Source: Macrosoma leucophasiata (Eukaryota; Arthropoda; Insecta; Lepidoptera; Hedylidae). Taken from it: a stretch of 64,000 nt of DNA. Location of the stretch: positions 4,432,001 through 4,496,000 of the forward strand of contig JAWQUS010000009.1 in assembly GCA_036365455.1 (NCBI GenBank), read 5' to 3'. A program made the position numbers and the translations under genes. This document shows, piece by piece, positions 22,200 through 32,777 of this stretch. The notes beneath the pieces were generated by a model that was not told the origin of the DNA, did not search any database, and saw only the letters and a list, made by a program, of their open reading frames with translations. The first letter of the stretch is position 1, and each line of letters opens with the position of its first letter.

Positions 22200-22555
22200 A
22201 TAGAAGCGCGCATGGCCACGCGGCTGTAAGCGATCGACTAGGTTAAGCACTACGGGCGCGGTCGGGTAGTGCGATGGGTGACCGCTAGTGACAAATTAAT
22301 ATGCGCATTTCCGTGCTTCGGAGGGCACGTTAAGCCGCCGGTCCCGCTATCGATGGATGCTATCGATAGATAGCAGCCGTTAAACCCTGTCGGAGGCCTT
22401 AGGGCGGTTTGAAAACATCCGACAGCGGGTTGGTCACTAACCCGTATCTTCACCTATCCGCATTGGAGCAGCGTGGTGGAGTAAGCTCCAGGCCTTCCCC
22501 CAAAAAAGGGGAGAGACTCGTGCCCAGCAAATACATTATTCGGCTGGATATCGAA
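22200..22555 (+). mobile_element. 5S rRNA-derived SINE
   Basis: The segment 22228-22286 follows the 5S rRNA internal promoter and 3' part in order: GCGATCGACTAGGTTAAGCA, CTACGGGCGCGGTC, then GATGGGTGACCGC. The body continues with GTGCTTCGGAGGGCACGTTA and AGCCGCCGGTCCCG. It ends with CATTGGAGCAGCGTGGTGGA, GTAAGCTCCAGGCCTTCCCC and GTGCCCAGCA, a 3' module common in lepidopteran repeats. A 5S-type head plus a shared 3' tail is the layout of SINE3-type elements. A paired block TATCGATGGATG/CTATCGATAGATAG lies in the middle. Confidence 0.7.
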
Positions 22556-22909
22556 ATAGATACATATAGTTCCGTTGAATAGAGTAAGGACTATTTGCAA
22601 ACTTTAAACATTATACATATAACGTTGAATTTTTAACTAAATAGGTACCAATATGTACAGTGCTCAATAATAAATACTGTATATCGAGCCTACGATACAG
22701 ACAATCAGCTAGTTTCGACTTCGTAGAGCGTTATCTTTGCTTTACACTGCGTACGTAAGCTTATGCTTGCACTGATAGTCCGGTATTGCTCAAAACTTGA
22801 TCGAAATGGTCGACAAATGTCACATAAATAAGGTGCGAATCTGTAAAAAGTTCAACATATCACTGTCTGTTAAGTCTTAAACATATGCACTGATACGAGA
22901 GTAAGTTTT

Positions 22910-23533
22910 ATATCCCTTTTTAGGGTTCCGTAGTAAACAAGGAACCCTTATAGTTTCGCCATGTCCGTCTGTCTGTCAGTCCGCGGTTTAACGCAACAAC
23001 TATTGGTACTAGAGACTTGAAATTTGGCACAAGTATACACCTTAATCACGCCGACAAAGTAGTAGAATAAAAACGTGAAAAAAAAAAAATATTTAGGGTA
23101 ACCTCCTCGACATGTAACGCGCAAATATTTTTTTTAATTTTCGATTTCCATAATAATATAGTGTTAGGTATCGTTGGATAGGTCTTTCAAAATATAATGG
23201 ATGTCTGAACATCATTTTTCGATTTAGTTGAGCTCATTAAGCCTTAAAGTGCATAATTTAGAGTCAAGTGTCTCCCCCCCACCAACTAAACGGTTGTTGT
23301 TAGAAATCTAAACGTTACGGCAATAGTAGCTATATACATGTAATGAAATTAAAAGGAAAACTATCACATTTAAGTTGGCCTGACAAGTTTGGGAGTAATT
23401 ACTAGTCGATCAAATGAATTTTACTCCAAAATTTCGAACAACTCCATAAATATTTTTTTTAATATCTCTTCCTCTGTAACTATGGAACCCTACACTGCGC
23501 GTGGCCCGACACGCACTTGGCCGGTTTTTTATT
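22910..23533. repeat. Interspersed repeat with TAGGGTTCCGTAG ends
   Basis: Starts TTTTTAGGGTTCCGTAGTAA with CGCCATGTCCGTCTGTCTGT, and ends ATGGAACCCTACACTGCGCG, CCCGACACGCACTTGGCCGG, TTTTTT. This is a widespread lepidopteran repeat of about 600 bp. Its ends are partly inverted (AGGGTTCCGTAGT versus ACTATGGAACCCT), suggesting a non-autonomous DNA element. It has no coding capacity. Confidence 0.6.
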
Positions 23534-24400
23534 TATCTGGCTTATGTTATACCAACTCATAATATCAGCCAATACTGCGGGGAACTCGTAGTAACGCATG
23601 ATGAGACAGTCTGGCTAGAAACAGACATATTTGGTGAAGAGGTTGATGACTCTCGTTCCGTGTCGGAAATATCGTCGCTTGCGCACGTAAATAGATTATG
23701 GATGAGTTTCCAAGTTATTACGTGCACCAGTTGTAGGTAGGCGCGACTTCGGCCGCATAGAAAATATTTTCCAGTATTTGCAAATATTTTCTACTCCTAT
23801 AAGCCTGATGATGTAAATGTTTTTAAGAATATGAAGCCTTCCTTGATAAATGGACTATCCAACACAAAAATAACTTTTCAAATCGAATCAGTAGATAGTT
23901 CCTGAGCTTAGCGCGTACAACCAAACACACTATTCAGCTTAAGACTTACTTAAAATTATATTATGTTTAGAGATACTTAGATATGTCTAGGAGATTGTAT
24001 TCATGGAATAATGAAATATTCGCTTGACACGTGACTGTTAAAAATTTGTCCATCGCTTAAGTAGTATGGCAAATACGATTACTTTAACAAATATCACAAA
24101 ACAAAAAAAAACTTTGAAACGAAGGAATAGTTTGGACAGAAATAGGGTACAGAAAAGCCAAGTTCGAAACTGGCGACCAGCCAAGATAAAAGGGCGGATA
24201 CGATGTTGGATTTCAAACGGTTGTCATCTGCCTCGAGCTAGAAAATAGAAAGCCTACAGAGTTAACTTCGGTCTGAATATTTATGCGCATATACACAATC
24301 TGAGTACCTAAATTTTAATGTTTACTCAAGTTTTACTATTTTGTATAATTCGTTCTAGGTTCGATTTATGAATTGCAATAAAATTAATTTCAATTTTATA
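23534..24400. other. No gene recognised
   Basis: Short open frames at 23501-23740 and 24066-24248 have no recognisable domain. The first begins inside the preceding repeat. Confidence 0.45.
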
Positions 24401-24404
24401 AATG

Positions 24405-25422
24405 TGGAAGTTTGGGAGAGTGGATGGATGGATTTTTACCATGCATTCGGTGTCAAACAGGGTTGCGTGCTTTCGTCTAGGCTGTTTATTATATATCTGG
24501 ACAAATGCCTCCAGAGGGTGAAGTTGATGGATGTGGGAGTGCGTATGGGTGACTTAGTGGTGAACTGTCTGCTTTACGCAGATGATGCGGTAATTGTTAG
24601 CTCTACACCATCTGGGCTACAAGCACTAGTCACAGTCATGAAAGAGGATTGTATGGAGAAAGGCTTACAATTGAATGTGGATAAAACTAAAGTATTAGTA
24701 TTTGAAAGAGATGAACAGAGAACAAATGCAAGGGTAGTAGTAGATGATGCAGTGTTAGAACAGGTTGATGAAATTGTATATCTTGGATGTGCTTTTAGCA
24801 AGGATGGTAGGTACACCACTGACATAGAGAGAAGAGTGCTTGCTGGGAATTGCGTGAATGGAGCGTTGGGTAAGCTGCTAGAATCTAAACACCTCAGCCA
24901 GCGGGCTCGACTAGCCGTACATAATGCTGTACTTACTCCAACGCTTTTATATGGAAGCGAGAGCTGGGTATGCAGGAAAGAGCATGAAAGTAAGTTGAAC
25001 GCGGTCGAGATGAGATCTTTGCGCAAGATCTGCGGTGTATCACTCACCGATCGCGTTCGTAATGAAGATGTAAGAAAGAGACTTTGTGTGAATGATAGTA
25101 TCGGTGTAAAAATGAAAAAAGGCATGCTCCGATGGTTCGGGCATATAGAAAGAATGTCGAATGAGCGAATGACTAAACAGATATACAATGCGAATGTGGA
25201 TGGTTGCAGAGGCCCAGGAAGACCAAGGCTGACCTACCATGACCAAATAGGTCGAGTTCTGTCTGATGGTGGGGTCAAAAGTCTTAGGAATCGGCGTGCA
25301 TGTATGAAGAGAATGATGAAGGTAGACGAGGCACGAGAGGTTTGTCAGAACCGGGATGTCTGGCGCTCTACACTCTCTGCCTACCCCGTTAGGGACCTGG
25401 CGTGAAGATACATACATTCATA
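24405..25422 (+). mobile_element. 5'-truncated LINE, second young copy
   Basis: Near-identical, in inverted orientation, to the copy at 7858-8787, but about 100 bp longer at the 5' end. The 3' end reads GGGACCTGGCGTGAAGATAC followed by ATACATTCATAAAAAAA. The 5' junction is near 24405. I did not find a clear target duplication. Confidence 0.8.
24437..25405 (+). pseudogene. LINE ORF2 reverse transcriptase, truncated but open
   Basis: This copy keeps the motif upstream of the catalytic box (FGVKQGCVLSSRLFIIYLDK), then LLYADDAVIVSS, LNVDKTKVLVFE, LLYGSESWVC, LRWFGHIERM and GRPRLTYHDQIG, to a stop at 25405. Compared with the minus-strand copy at 7.9-8.8 kb, the shared 295 residues differ by one conservative change (VFEK versus VFER). 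The frame can be read up to an ATG at 24368, but that start lies in flanking DNA. The endonuclease domain and most of the fingers/palm are missing, so it is a dead-on-arrival insertion. RTE-like affiliation is tentative. Confidence 0.8.
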
Positions 25423-26470
25423 AAAAAACTTTTCGATGATATAGGTAACTTTAACTAACTTATCTCTCATTGAGTTAGGCTATTAACTTTTAATCCCAAA
25501 AAATCACAATGGAAGTAGAGCTGCAAAGTTGTCAAGTTCTTGTCTCGGTCGTTAAAAAAACTTCTCTACATTTTTTGACAGTCACGGATTATGACTCTAC
25601 ACGCTCTATGTTTGAAAATATGAAAAGACATTCAGATGATTTCGAAACAGTATAGGAAAAAGAAAGTTAAACAGCTCAAAACCACGAGAGATTTTTGAGG
25701 TAATGAGATATTTGATATATATACCCATCAAATTGCTGCCTAAAATCTCGAGAGTGGCAACAAGCAACCCATCGAGTCAAACATCCAGGCAAACAATCGA
25801 GTTCTTTGGATTATCTGAATTTATTAATAACCATGCGCTGCACCATTTGCTAATGTTGCTTTCCATCTGAAAGAATCGTGTCTTTGTTTTGATATCAAAT
25901 TAATTGTTGTTTTCAATACAACTAGAATTAACTCCTTGAATTATAATAAAATACCTACTTAATAAGTTTTGTTACGGATATCCTGCGTCGATGCGCATAG
26001 CTACCTATAGGTGGGTGTTTATTTATTTATTATTTTAACATTTGATTCGACGTTCACCTATTTAAATTGAAATAGAATTGCTTGCTTTCGATTTTTGGCT
26101 TCTAACACTAATTGTGTTACAACTGGCATTACAAAATATTATTACTCTTTGCTACATGATCAAGAAAAGACTCTTGTGTTCAATTTCAATGCTAGCACTG
26201 TTTGCATACGCTGCGCCGTGCCAAGATATTGGCCAATGAAACTAATTGAATCGCTAAACATTTTTGATGATAGGCATAAGTCATTCTGCTTACATTAAAC
26301 ACGATCTAATAACATTTTTCTTTTTACGCATGTCGTATTTCAATATCTTCTCATAAAACTTTCAACATAAACCTGAAAATAATGTAACATTACCTAACTA
26401 TATGACGGTTAATATTTTTTTTAAATTCTAATATTATTAGATGCTTATCCTACGAGTATAATGGTTATCT
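25423..26470. other. No gene recognised
   Basis: AT-rich, with only short frames. I see nothing to annotate. Confidence 0.45.
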
Positions 26471-26719
26471 ATATCATCTTTTTTCCAAACGAGAATGGAC
26501 CATTTCTGCAATTCCAGCCCCCGACGTAGGCGGTGGCAACCATTATTCTAGACAAGCGACATAGTATATCTAGGATAGCGAGTCTAGATGCTGGTTTGAA
26601 CCGGTGCGACCGCGTTCTTAGCCCACACAGTCCCAGGCAGGAAGCAAAGATTATGGATCTAAATCTATGCATAGGTTTGAGATATTTAACGGGCTCATAG
26701 CGAAGAGCCTCGATCAACA

Positions 26720-26880
26720 TCTCAAGACGCTCTCGCTAGGTGGATGGATCAAGGGTATACAGAAAGCGGTACTCCTCGGCACGGCAAGCATAGGAGGAGG
26801 TTCCTGTCCATGTGCTGTGTGACTAACCTCCGGCTGCTTGGACACTGCCCTTGTTGTCGGCGGCACACTATTTTTATTTT
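26720..26880 (+). pseudogene. Possible R1-like LINE C-terminus, decayed
   Basis: GGWIKGIQKAVLLGTASI can be read from about 26738 to 26792 and, one frame over, RRRFLSMCCV to a stop near 26820. Together they resemble the last residues of R1-group ORF2 proteins (..QKAVLL.TA.IVRRFLS..). The upstream part at 26470-26720 may belong to the same element but is not recognisable. Confidence 0.3.
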
Positions 26881-27690
26881 TTGTTTATTATATATGTCGG
26901 AGAAAGAACGTTAATCTCGACATCATCATTCGTGGTCATGTGTTTAGTGGGCGTCCTGAGGGTTAAATGCTAGCACAAAACAATAAGTCACTATTATCGG
27001 TCAGATTTAATCACTTTAACAGAATATCACTGCTTAATTTTACACTCGAAACTCTTTGATATAATTACACTTTTAAACTTTGAAGTACAACGAGCAGCGG
27101 GTTCGCGACACCGATCTTACTTCGCCAATCAAATAGTACTCCACTGTCCAGCCAAAGAATGTTCCACCTCGATCAACAACGACACATTTTATAACCTCCG
27201 TTAACGGCGATCTGTCAGATGGCGCCTCGACCCCGCTCGAGGCCTACCCTCAACTCTGTAATGTAATTTTATAATACAATTACTCTTTAAATGAAATAAT
27301 GATTTTAAACGATAACAAAATCTAACAAATCACATTAACTTAAAATAATATTTTTAGCAAGGTATTTCTATAGCCTAGTACTTTACAGAACCAACAATAA
27401 ACTTCTTGCTCCGACACGGCCGTCCTGACGTTTCACACGTCCTCGTGTGATGTTGAAGGACCAGCATCATCATTATCTGTAAGGATAGAAATAACATTTT
27501 GTACGACATAGCTCGGCTACTCCTGACAAAGTAAATTCTCCTCTTACGTTGTTACTTTAAACATGTTTTGTGTAACCCTTTTGTTACATCCTAAGTCAAA
27601 CAGGAAGTACAGTCATTCAACATCATCATCCATAATAATCTTAACTGCCAACTCATATTAACTAGACATCCACCTCACCATCTATCAACC
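26881..27690. other. No gene recognised; possibly LTR-derived
   Basis: GC-richer pieces at 27090-27250 (for example CGTTAACGGCGATCTGTCAG) lie downstream of the gypsy integrase remnants in the element's reading direction and may be a decayed LTR. No LTR pair could be matched by eye. Confidence 0.3.
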
Positions 27691-27711
27691 TATATGAAAC
27701 TTGTCTGAAAG

Positions 27712-28010
27712 GCCAACTCGCCACCAAGCAATCAACATCACCACTGTCTGATTGGCCACCTCGCCATTTAGCAATGCTGTCAGATTGGCCACCTCGCCAT
27801 TTAGTAATGCTGTCACATTGGCCACCTCGCCATTTAGCAATGCTGTCTGATTGGCCACCTCGCCATTTAGCAATGCTGTCAGATTGGCCACCTCGCCATT
27901 TAGCAATGCTGTCACATTGGCCACCTCGCCATTTAGCAATGCTGTCTGATTGGCCACCTCGCCACTTAGTAATGCTGTCCCAGAGGCCAACTCGCCTTTC
28001 AGACCATCTT
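27712..28010 (-). repeat. 33-bp tandem repeat, eight to nine units, open in several frames
   Basis: Units start at 27754, 27787, 27820, 27853, 27886, 27919, 27952 and 27985, with a further diverged unit at 27712. The unit on the plus strand is GGCCACCTCGCCATTTAGCA then ATGCTGTC-AGATT. The last six bases alternate CAGATT/CACATT/CTGATT, giving a 99-bp higher-order period repeated twice. On the minus strand one frame (27685-27990) encodes 11-residue units ALLNGEVANxT with x = L, V or Q, so each full unit holds an N-x-T sequon and a hydrophobic spacing suited to a coiled coil. A second frame gives KWRGGQSDSIA units. Which frame, if any, was translated is unknown. Confidence 0.8.
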
Positions 28011-28189
28011 AAAGCGGACACCTCGCCTTGGATATCTTACACACAATTGTTCTACTCAACAACACAATACGCTAAAGTACCTACAAAATTCGTATATAGC
28101 CACCACGCCAGGACTATTTTGAATGTCTTACCATCATTATCGTCAGATGGACATGGATCCAGCTCAGTACCTAGGTATATTAGACTGAG

Positions 28190-28470
28190 GGAGTGAACAT
28201 CAACCATCGAGTTTAAGATGATAGCTACCTATCTAGCCAATGTTTCAATGACCTCATAAGGACCTTTATACTTAAGTGCCAATTTGGTTTAATTCCGATC
28301 ATGATTTGCTAATAAAAAGAAATCTCCTAAGAGTAAATGAAGTCACCTTAGCCTTGTTTTTCGTTTTCAACATTTACTTCAACTTCGTGATCGTCTACAG
28401 TTAATAAATTTAAATGTCTAGCTACTCTACCTATTAAAAAACTCCATAGGACTCACTTGAAATTTTTAAT
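28190..28470 (-). pseudogene. Ty3/gypsy integrase C-terminal remnant
   Basis: On the minus strand, GDFFLLANHDRN and TKLALKYKGPYEVIETLAR (interrupted by stops) match the C-terminal DNA-binding part of gypsy integrases. Upstream, VARHLNLLTVDDHEVEVNVE can be read in another frame. It continues the integrase core at 28690-28900 across an inserted SINE. It is non-functional because of several stops and frame changes. Confidence 0.55.
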
Positions 28471-28499
28471 TTAAATACTTTAAATCCGCTTATACTTCT

Positions 28500-28682
28500 A
28501 CCCAAATGTCGTGGGTGCCGTTACACACACACAACACTCACACAAACACCCAAACCCGGAATCAGCACCCGTAGGCCACACAAACATTTGCAGCGGTACG
28601 GGGATCGAACCCCTGAGCCTCGATTGAAACTGTCAACACACACCGCTGAACCAACTGGCTGGTCATGTGGTTGTCTTGAGAG
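28500..28682 (-). mobile_element. tRNA-type SINE inserted in the gypsy integrase
   Basis: On the minus strand: AGTTGGTTCAGCGGTG (box A region) and GGGGTTCGATCCCCGTACCG (box B region), followed by TGTGTGGCCTACGGGTGCTG and a GTGT-rich tail to ACGGCACCCACGAC. The tRNA-like head and the short length support a pol III SINE. It separates the integrase core (28690-28900) from the integrase C-terminus (28190-28470). Confidence 0.6.
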
Positions 28683-28689
28683 CGTTAAT

Positions 28690-28960
28690 TGCTCTCCCAG
28701 TATTAATTCTTAAGGAGTGCCTGAGTATCACATATTTAGAGAACTCATCTATAAAAACGAAAACATTCTTTAAGATCACTACTGCCATTGAGCTTTCCTG
28801 TAACATCTATGTGAATTGTTACAAAAGTCGGTATATCAATTAAAATTGCGGAGTAGAAAAAACTTAAACATGGCCCATAAACTTCTCACAAGTCCCGACA
28901 AAACCCCGTTTGTTATCTCCGAGTCTCACGGACTTTACGGTCTCTTGAAGAATCTAACTT
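28690..28960 (-). pseudogene. Ty3/gypsy integrase core remnant
   Basis: On the minus strand, GFVGTCEKFMGHV (part of the zinc-binding region), then TIHIDVTGKLNGS with the first catalytic Asp context, then VFVFIDEFSKYVIL with the second Asp context and RAINALK, in order but in shifting frames. The spacing fits the catalytic core of a gypsy integrase. The copy is interrupted and inactive. Confidence 0.55.
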
Positions 28961-29640
28961 CAACCGGCGCCTACCATATGTAGCGTCACATTATCAAGCA
29001 TTATAATATAACCATCCGGACGGCGCCGCAAGCTTAGCGTAGCATTGCGTCGTCAGTTGTCCCTACACCTACACCTTAGTGCCGCGCACACGCAACTCAA
29101 CCCGCCTAAAGTAACCGCAAATATGTAACTGTGTAAATTCCGCATTATTTGGTGATCACCAACTTGGACTTCTCATTATCCATCCCCTACAACCAGAACA
29201 CGCAATAACCTTCTATATTGGCACACATACAATACACCGCCAAACATATTACCGCGCGTCCATGGATTTCCTAAAGCAGACACCAAATTGTTGAGCCAAA
29301 CTCCCAATGTACTACGGCTCGTACCTACAAGGCATCCCCGTGCCATCTGCGCACCGTTCACTAATGGCTACTGTTTCGGTTCTGACCAGCTAAACGAAAA
29401 TTCACCACCCTCATCATCATTACCTGATTGAAACTGTCTTATCTCAAGAAGTATTTAGGTTCTCGGCAACTACCTATAATGTCACCTCAGCCGCACCATT
29501 TTCAAGTTCACTAAATTATTTCATCAGTTTTAACAAATTATTTAATATCTCGGTAAATAACACAACACTTTCTAATATCAAGTATCATTGGCAGACTTCA
29601 TCTTAATAAAATCTCATCTGAGCATACCAAATTCTAGAAA
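28961..29640. other. No gene; probable remnants of the gypsy element
   Basis: A GC-rich block (28970-29110) may be LTR or gag-derived sequence. The 61-codon minus-strand frame at 29176-29361 is not recognisable. Confidence 0.3.
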
Positions 29641-29642
29641 AT

Positions 29643-29735
29643 TTCTCTCTGGGCAGGAATCGAACCTGCGACCTCAGGATAACTAGTTCAGCCGCTTTTA
29701 CCACTAAGTTACCGAAGTCCCCGAGCGTCGAATCT
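29643..29735 (-). mobile_element. tRNA-like repeat family C, variant
   Basis: On the minus strand: GGGGACTTCGGTAACTTAGT, GGTAAAAGCGGCTGAACTAG, TTATCCTGAGGTCGCAGGTT, CGATTCCTGCCCAGAGA. It has box A and box B like sequences and a T-arm (GCAGG/CCTGC). It is part of the dispersed tRNA-like family (3020, 39045, 60385, 60820), not a tRNA gene. Confidence 0.6.
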
Positions 29736-30500
29736 TTCCTTCCCATTTTGATTTCAACTGATTTAGGTTCGGTGAACGACATCCATCGAAAACTTATTAA
29801 TAGCTATACAACCGACATGATAGACTTTACAGTTTATACACCCAGTGAACCAAGAACCTGTATACATGTGCGTACCTACATGTACACATAGTATGCTTAC
29901 TCAATAATACAAAATTCACTACATCATGTTAATTGGTACTGGAGTCTCAGATATCCATCTCATACGATCATGTCGCACTATCCTCCTATGTAGGCTATAT
30001 ATAGGAACAATTACCTACAGGAATAAAAAAAAAACTTGTCAGTCCGAAATCATTTGCAACTTTGCCAACCTCATTTATATTAGCAAGGGAAAGCGACTTA
30101 TAGAAGATTTTATGCCAACTAATAGGTACCTACTTCTACTTCAGTAACCAGCAGCAAGCAATAGCAAATTATCGTGTATCGTAAATATATAAGACACATA
30201 GACATTACATAGAGGAGAATACTCCAAAAATTTGAAGCTCACTAGAACTATTCGAGTTTTGGCCGTTATCCAACTATAAGCGTCCCCATCAGCTGATAGG
30301 TTGTTGCTAGGCTGCTCATCGTTTTATTGCATTCCTACTGCCAACATTGACGACATTTGGCAAAACATTATACACTCCTTTTTACACAGTAAACAAGATA
30401 TTTTTATAATCCCATAGGTTTTTTAAAAAAAAACTCTGTTTTCATCTTTGATTATGTTTTTGGTATGTTTTATGTTTTTTTTTTGCTTTCTTGCATTAAA
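29736..30500. other. No gene recognised
   Basis: AT-rich with short frames only. Poly-T/TTTTTGC tracts near 30420-30500 precede the candidate exon at 30565. Confidence 0.4.
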
Positions 30501-30564
30501 CACAATAATATATGGTCGTGATGGTATTAATTTCATCAACTTTTGTCACTGTTATATGTTGCAG

Positions 30565-30826
30565 CGAATGTTGTAAGAAAGAAGATAAAGAAACTGAAAC
30601 ATCGAAAGACAGAGTCAAAAAAGCTTCAAGTGAAGAACAACAACAACAATTTCAAGAAAAACCTTTAGGTGAACCTCAAGAAATAGCGTTGAATGAAAAT
30701 AAAACTGAATCTAAGCAGCAAGAAGAAGAAGGTGCAAAGGAATTAGAAACTATTATTGCTGCAGACATGAGAAGTGAAGTAGCTTCAGAAATGGAGTTCA
30801 TGCAAGAAGAAATGGAAGAGAATTAA
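30565..30826 (+). CDS. Candidate terminal exon, Glu/Lys/Gln-rich
   Basis: A good acceptor (GTCACTGTTATATGTTGCAG, AG at 30563-30564) opens an 87-codon segment: ECCKKEDKETETSKDRVKKA, then a QQQQ-containing, Glu-rich low-complexity stretch, ending MEFMQEEMEEN and TAA at 30824-30826. An AATAAA lies near 30902. The first base completes a split codon (two bases needed from the exon before). Read without splicing from the ATG at 30512, it would instead be a 104-residue protein with a hydrophobic start (MVVMVLISSTFVTVICC). No domain is recognised. It shares acceptor phase with three downstream segments (32121, 32534, 34741). It could be one of several alternative last exons or an isolated small gene. 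Confidence 0.4.
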
Positions 30827-30919
30827 ACCATATTATAGCTTAACATAACAGACAATTTTTTAGAAGATTATATGTTTTGACTTTATTTATTATTGATAAA
30901 AAAATAAATCTATTCTCAT

Positions 30920-31745
30920 GATTATGCTTATTTCATTCTTTATTTAAATGTTCATGTTTGTCTAAAAAGGTAGATTAGAAAAGGAAGCGGACTTAATGCT
31001 AAAAACATTCTCTACCTAAAATTGACATAACAACCCTTGCATTGTGTAGAAAATTGTAAAGCTAGATTATACATGGATTGCTGTAAATTTTGTAAGGGTT
31101 AGGCATACTTGCATACATACTAATGTTTTTCTTCGTAATCTTGAAGGTACTAAATTTATTGTAAGTAACTTATCTACAAAACCACCATTCGGCTTAAACA
31201 TCTGCACTAAATATTTAAGCCGAATGGTTAAATAATATTCGTGTTGTTCCAATGAGAAGAATTCTAGTTGGTATTCTTTTCAAAGTTTTCAATTCTCGTT
31301 ACATTGCATCGCTTGTATTGAACAAACACTGAAATGTTTTCAAAGTGCACAACTGCATATCTTCAGTTACTATATTGTGAAAGTTTCCATCGTTAACTAC
31401 ATTCACTGACATTAGACATTGTGTCTTCTGACTCAGAGTCTAGAGACTATTTAATGTTTGATGTTCTTGGATATAGAACATTTGCTAGCTAAACATCACT
31501 GAGCCATTGATTTTCAACGGTATTAGGATTTTCAACTTCACTATAAGGACATTAGATTGTATTTTGTTTGACACTGCAACCTTTGTTTGTATGGTTCGCA
31601 GTTTCACAATTAGCACATATTCGCCCGTATGCTCGTTTAGAGGTCTCAAGGTTCCTCGTAGGTGATAATTCACTTACATCTCAACCATGAGTTGTGAACT
31701 GAAATTATGTCATGAAATCAAGTTCAATGACGGAATATGGGTTAT
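30920..31745. other. No gene recognised
   Basis: AT-rich. GGTAGATTA-type words only. Confidence 0.4.
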
Positions 31746-31749
31746 TTTT

Positions 31750-31955
31750 ATACGCAACTAGCTTTTACCCGCGGCTTCGCTCTCAATTTTTATCTTTCGT
31801 ATTTTTTTTTTATTTTACTAAAAAGCATCCTACGGTACTTTTAATACCTCTAATAACAATTTGTACAAAGTTTCATGGTGATTGGTTAAGTTGTTTTCGC
31901 GTGAATATGTAACAAACAAACTTCTATTCGCATTTATAAAATTAACTAGGGATAG
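31750..31955 (+). repeat. Interspersed repeat (CTAGCTTTTACCCGCGGCTTCGC type)
   Basis: Begins ACTAGCTTTTACCCGCGGCT and ends GTAACAAACAAACTTC, TTCGCATTTATAAAATTAAC, TAGGGA. This is a common lepidopteran repeat with a partly inverted CTAG/TAGGG frame. Relatives are at 12125, 40255 and 61960. Confidence 0.5.
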
Positions 31956-32120
31956 ATTTTTTAAACTATTTTAGATCATTAGCTAAACAAAATAATGGAA
32001 GGTTTTAAATTTAAAGAATATTCTTCTTAAATAAAATAGGTACCACTCGACGTAACCTTGTTTTTCGAAGTGTTTATTATTATTTAGTCAGTTTTTTTAC
32101 TTTTTTTTCTCTTGCTGCAG

Positions 32121-32220
32121 TGGAAATTTGCCCATGACACAGCAAGCCCAGACTTCCGCGGCGACACCGGCCAATGAAAAGACTTTACCACCATCACCAC
32201 CAGCATCAGGTAATAATTAG
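32121..32220 (+). CDS. Candidate exon, Pro/Ala/Thr-rich tail
   Basis: Strong acceptor (TTTTTCTCTTGCTGCAG, AG at 32119-32120) followed by a GC-richer open segment in AT-rich surroundings. It reads GNLPMTQQAQTSAATPANEK then TLPPSPPASGNN and a TAG at 32218-32220. Only one of the three frames is open. Its first base again completes a split codon, the same phase as 30565, 32534 and 34741. A consensus donor (CAG/GTAATA at 32209/32210) is also present; if used, the exon would be 89 nt and leave one base. No known family is recognised. Confidence 0.4.
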
Positions 32221-32533
32221 GTTGGTAATATAATACACTTTACCTCTCTGCCTACTTCGTATAGGACTCGGAAATACATACATATCGCCAATTTTTGACT
32301 GACCAATGGACTGGTATGTGACTGGAATTGTTGAATAACTTATATAATAGTCTTAAGAGAATCCTAATTTATATTAACAAAAAAAATCTGGACTGGAATT
32401 TGTAGTTGATTGTGTAATATGTTAGATATAAAAGAGAAGTGTATCCTAATACAAACTAATATTTTTGAATTGATTGCTGATATATATTTTCCAAAAAAAA
32501 AAGATACTTAAGTTAATTATTTTTCTTTTTTAG

Positions 32534-32606
32534 TGTGAAAAATAAGAAACCAGAAAGCAATGGAAAAGCTGACGTAGTCTACTGGTGCGACGGAATCATG
32601 ATATAA
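32534..32606 (+). CDS. Candidate terminal exon, 23 residues
   Basis: A polypyrimidine tract and acceptor (TTATTTTTCTTTTTTAG, AG at 32532-32533) precede VKNKKPESNGKADVVYWCDG plus IMI and TAA at 32604-32606. The other two frames close within a few codons. The phase is the same as for the neighbouring candidates. It cannot be joined in frame to the 32121-32209 exon through its CAG/GT donor (an immediate TGA results), so the two would be alternatives. No family is recognised; the short length makes chance possible. Confidence 0.3.
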
Positions 32607-32777
32607 ACGCAAAATCCCAGCGAAATAATATGTTTACTGAAAGTAGGTATTTCGATTATAAAGAAAAGATTCACGCTCACTTTTGCGTTTTACTTTTTTA
32701 TCATTTTCTTTTTTGCTTTGATTAGAGTTGCCGACTTAGTACTTCAACATATTTATTGGAATTGAGTCAATATTCAC

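Noticed and set aside
22250..22453. Minus-strand 67-codon gene
   Set aside because: It is inside the 5S-derived SINE.
27662..28196. CRISPR-like array
   Set aside because: The repeats are contiguous 33-bp units without unique spacers, and the genome is an insect's.
28500..28682. tRNA gene on the minus strand
   Set aside because: Box A and box B are present, but the acceptor arm does not close and a SINE-like body follows.
32121..32606. Splicing exon 32121-32209 to 32534
   Set aside because: The join gives an immediate TGA, so they cannot be consecutive coding exons in the open frame.
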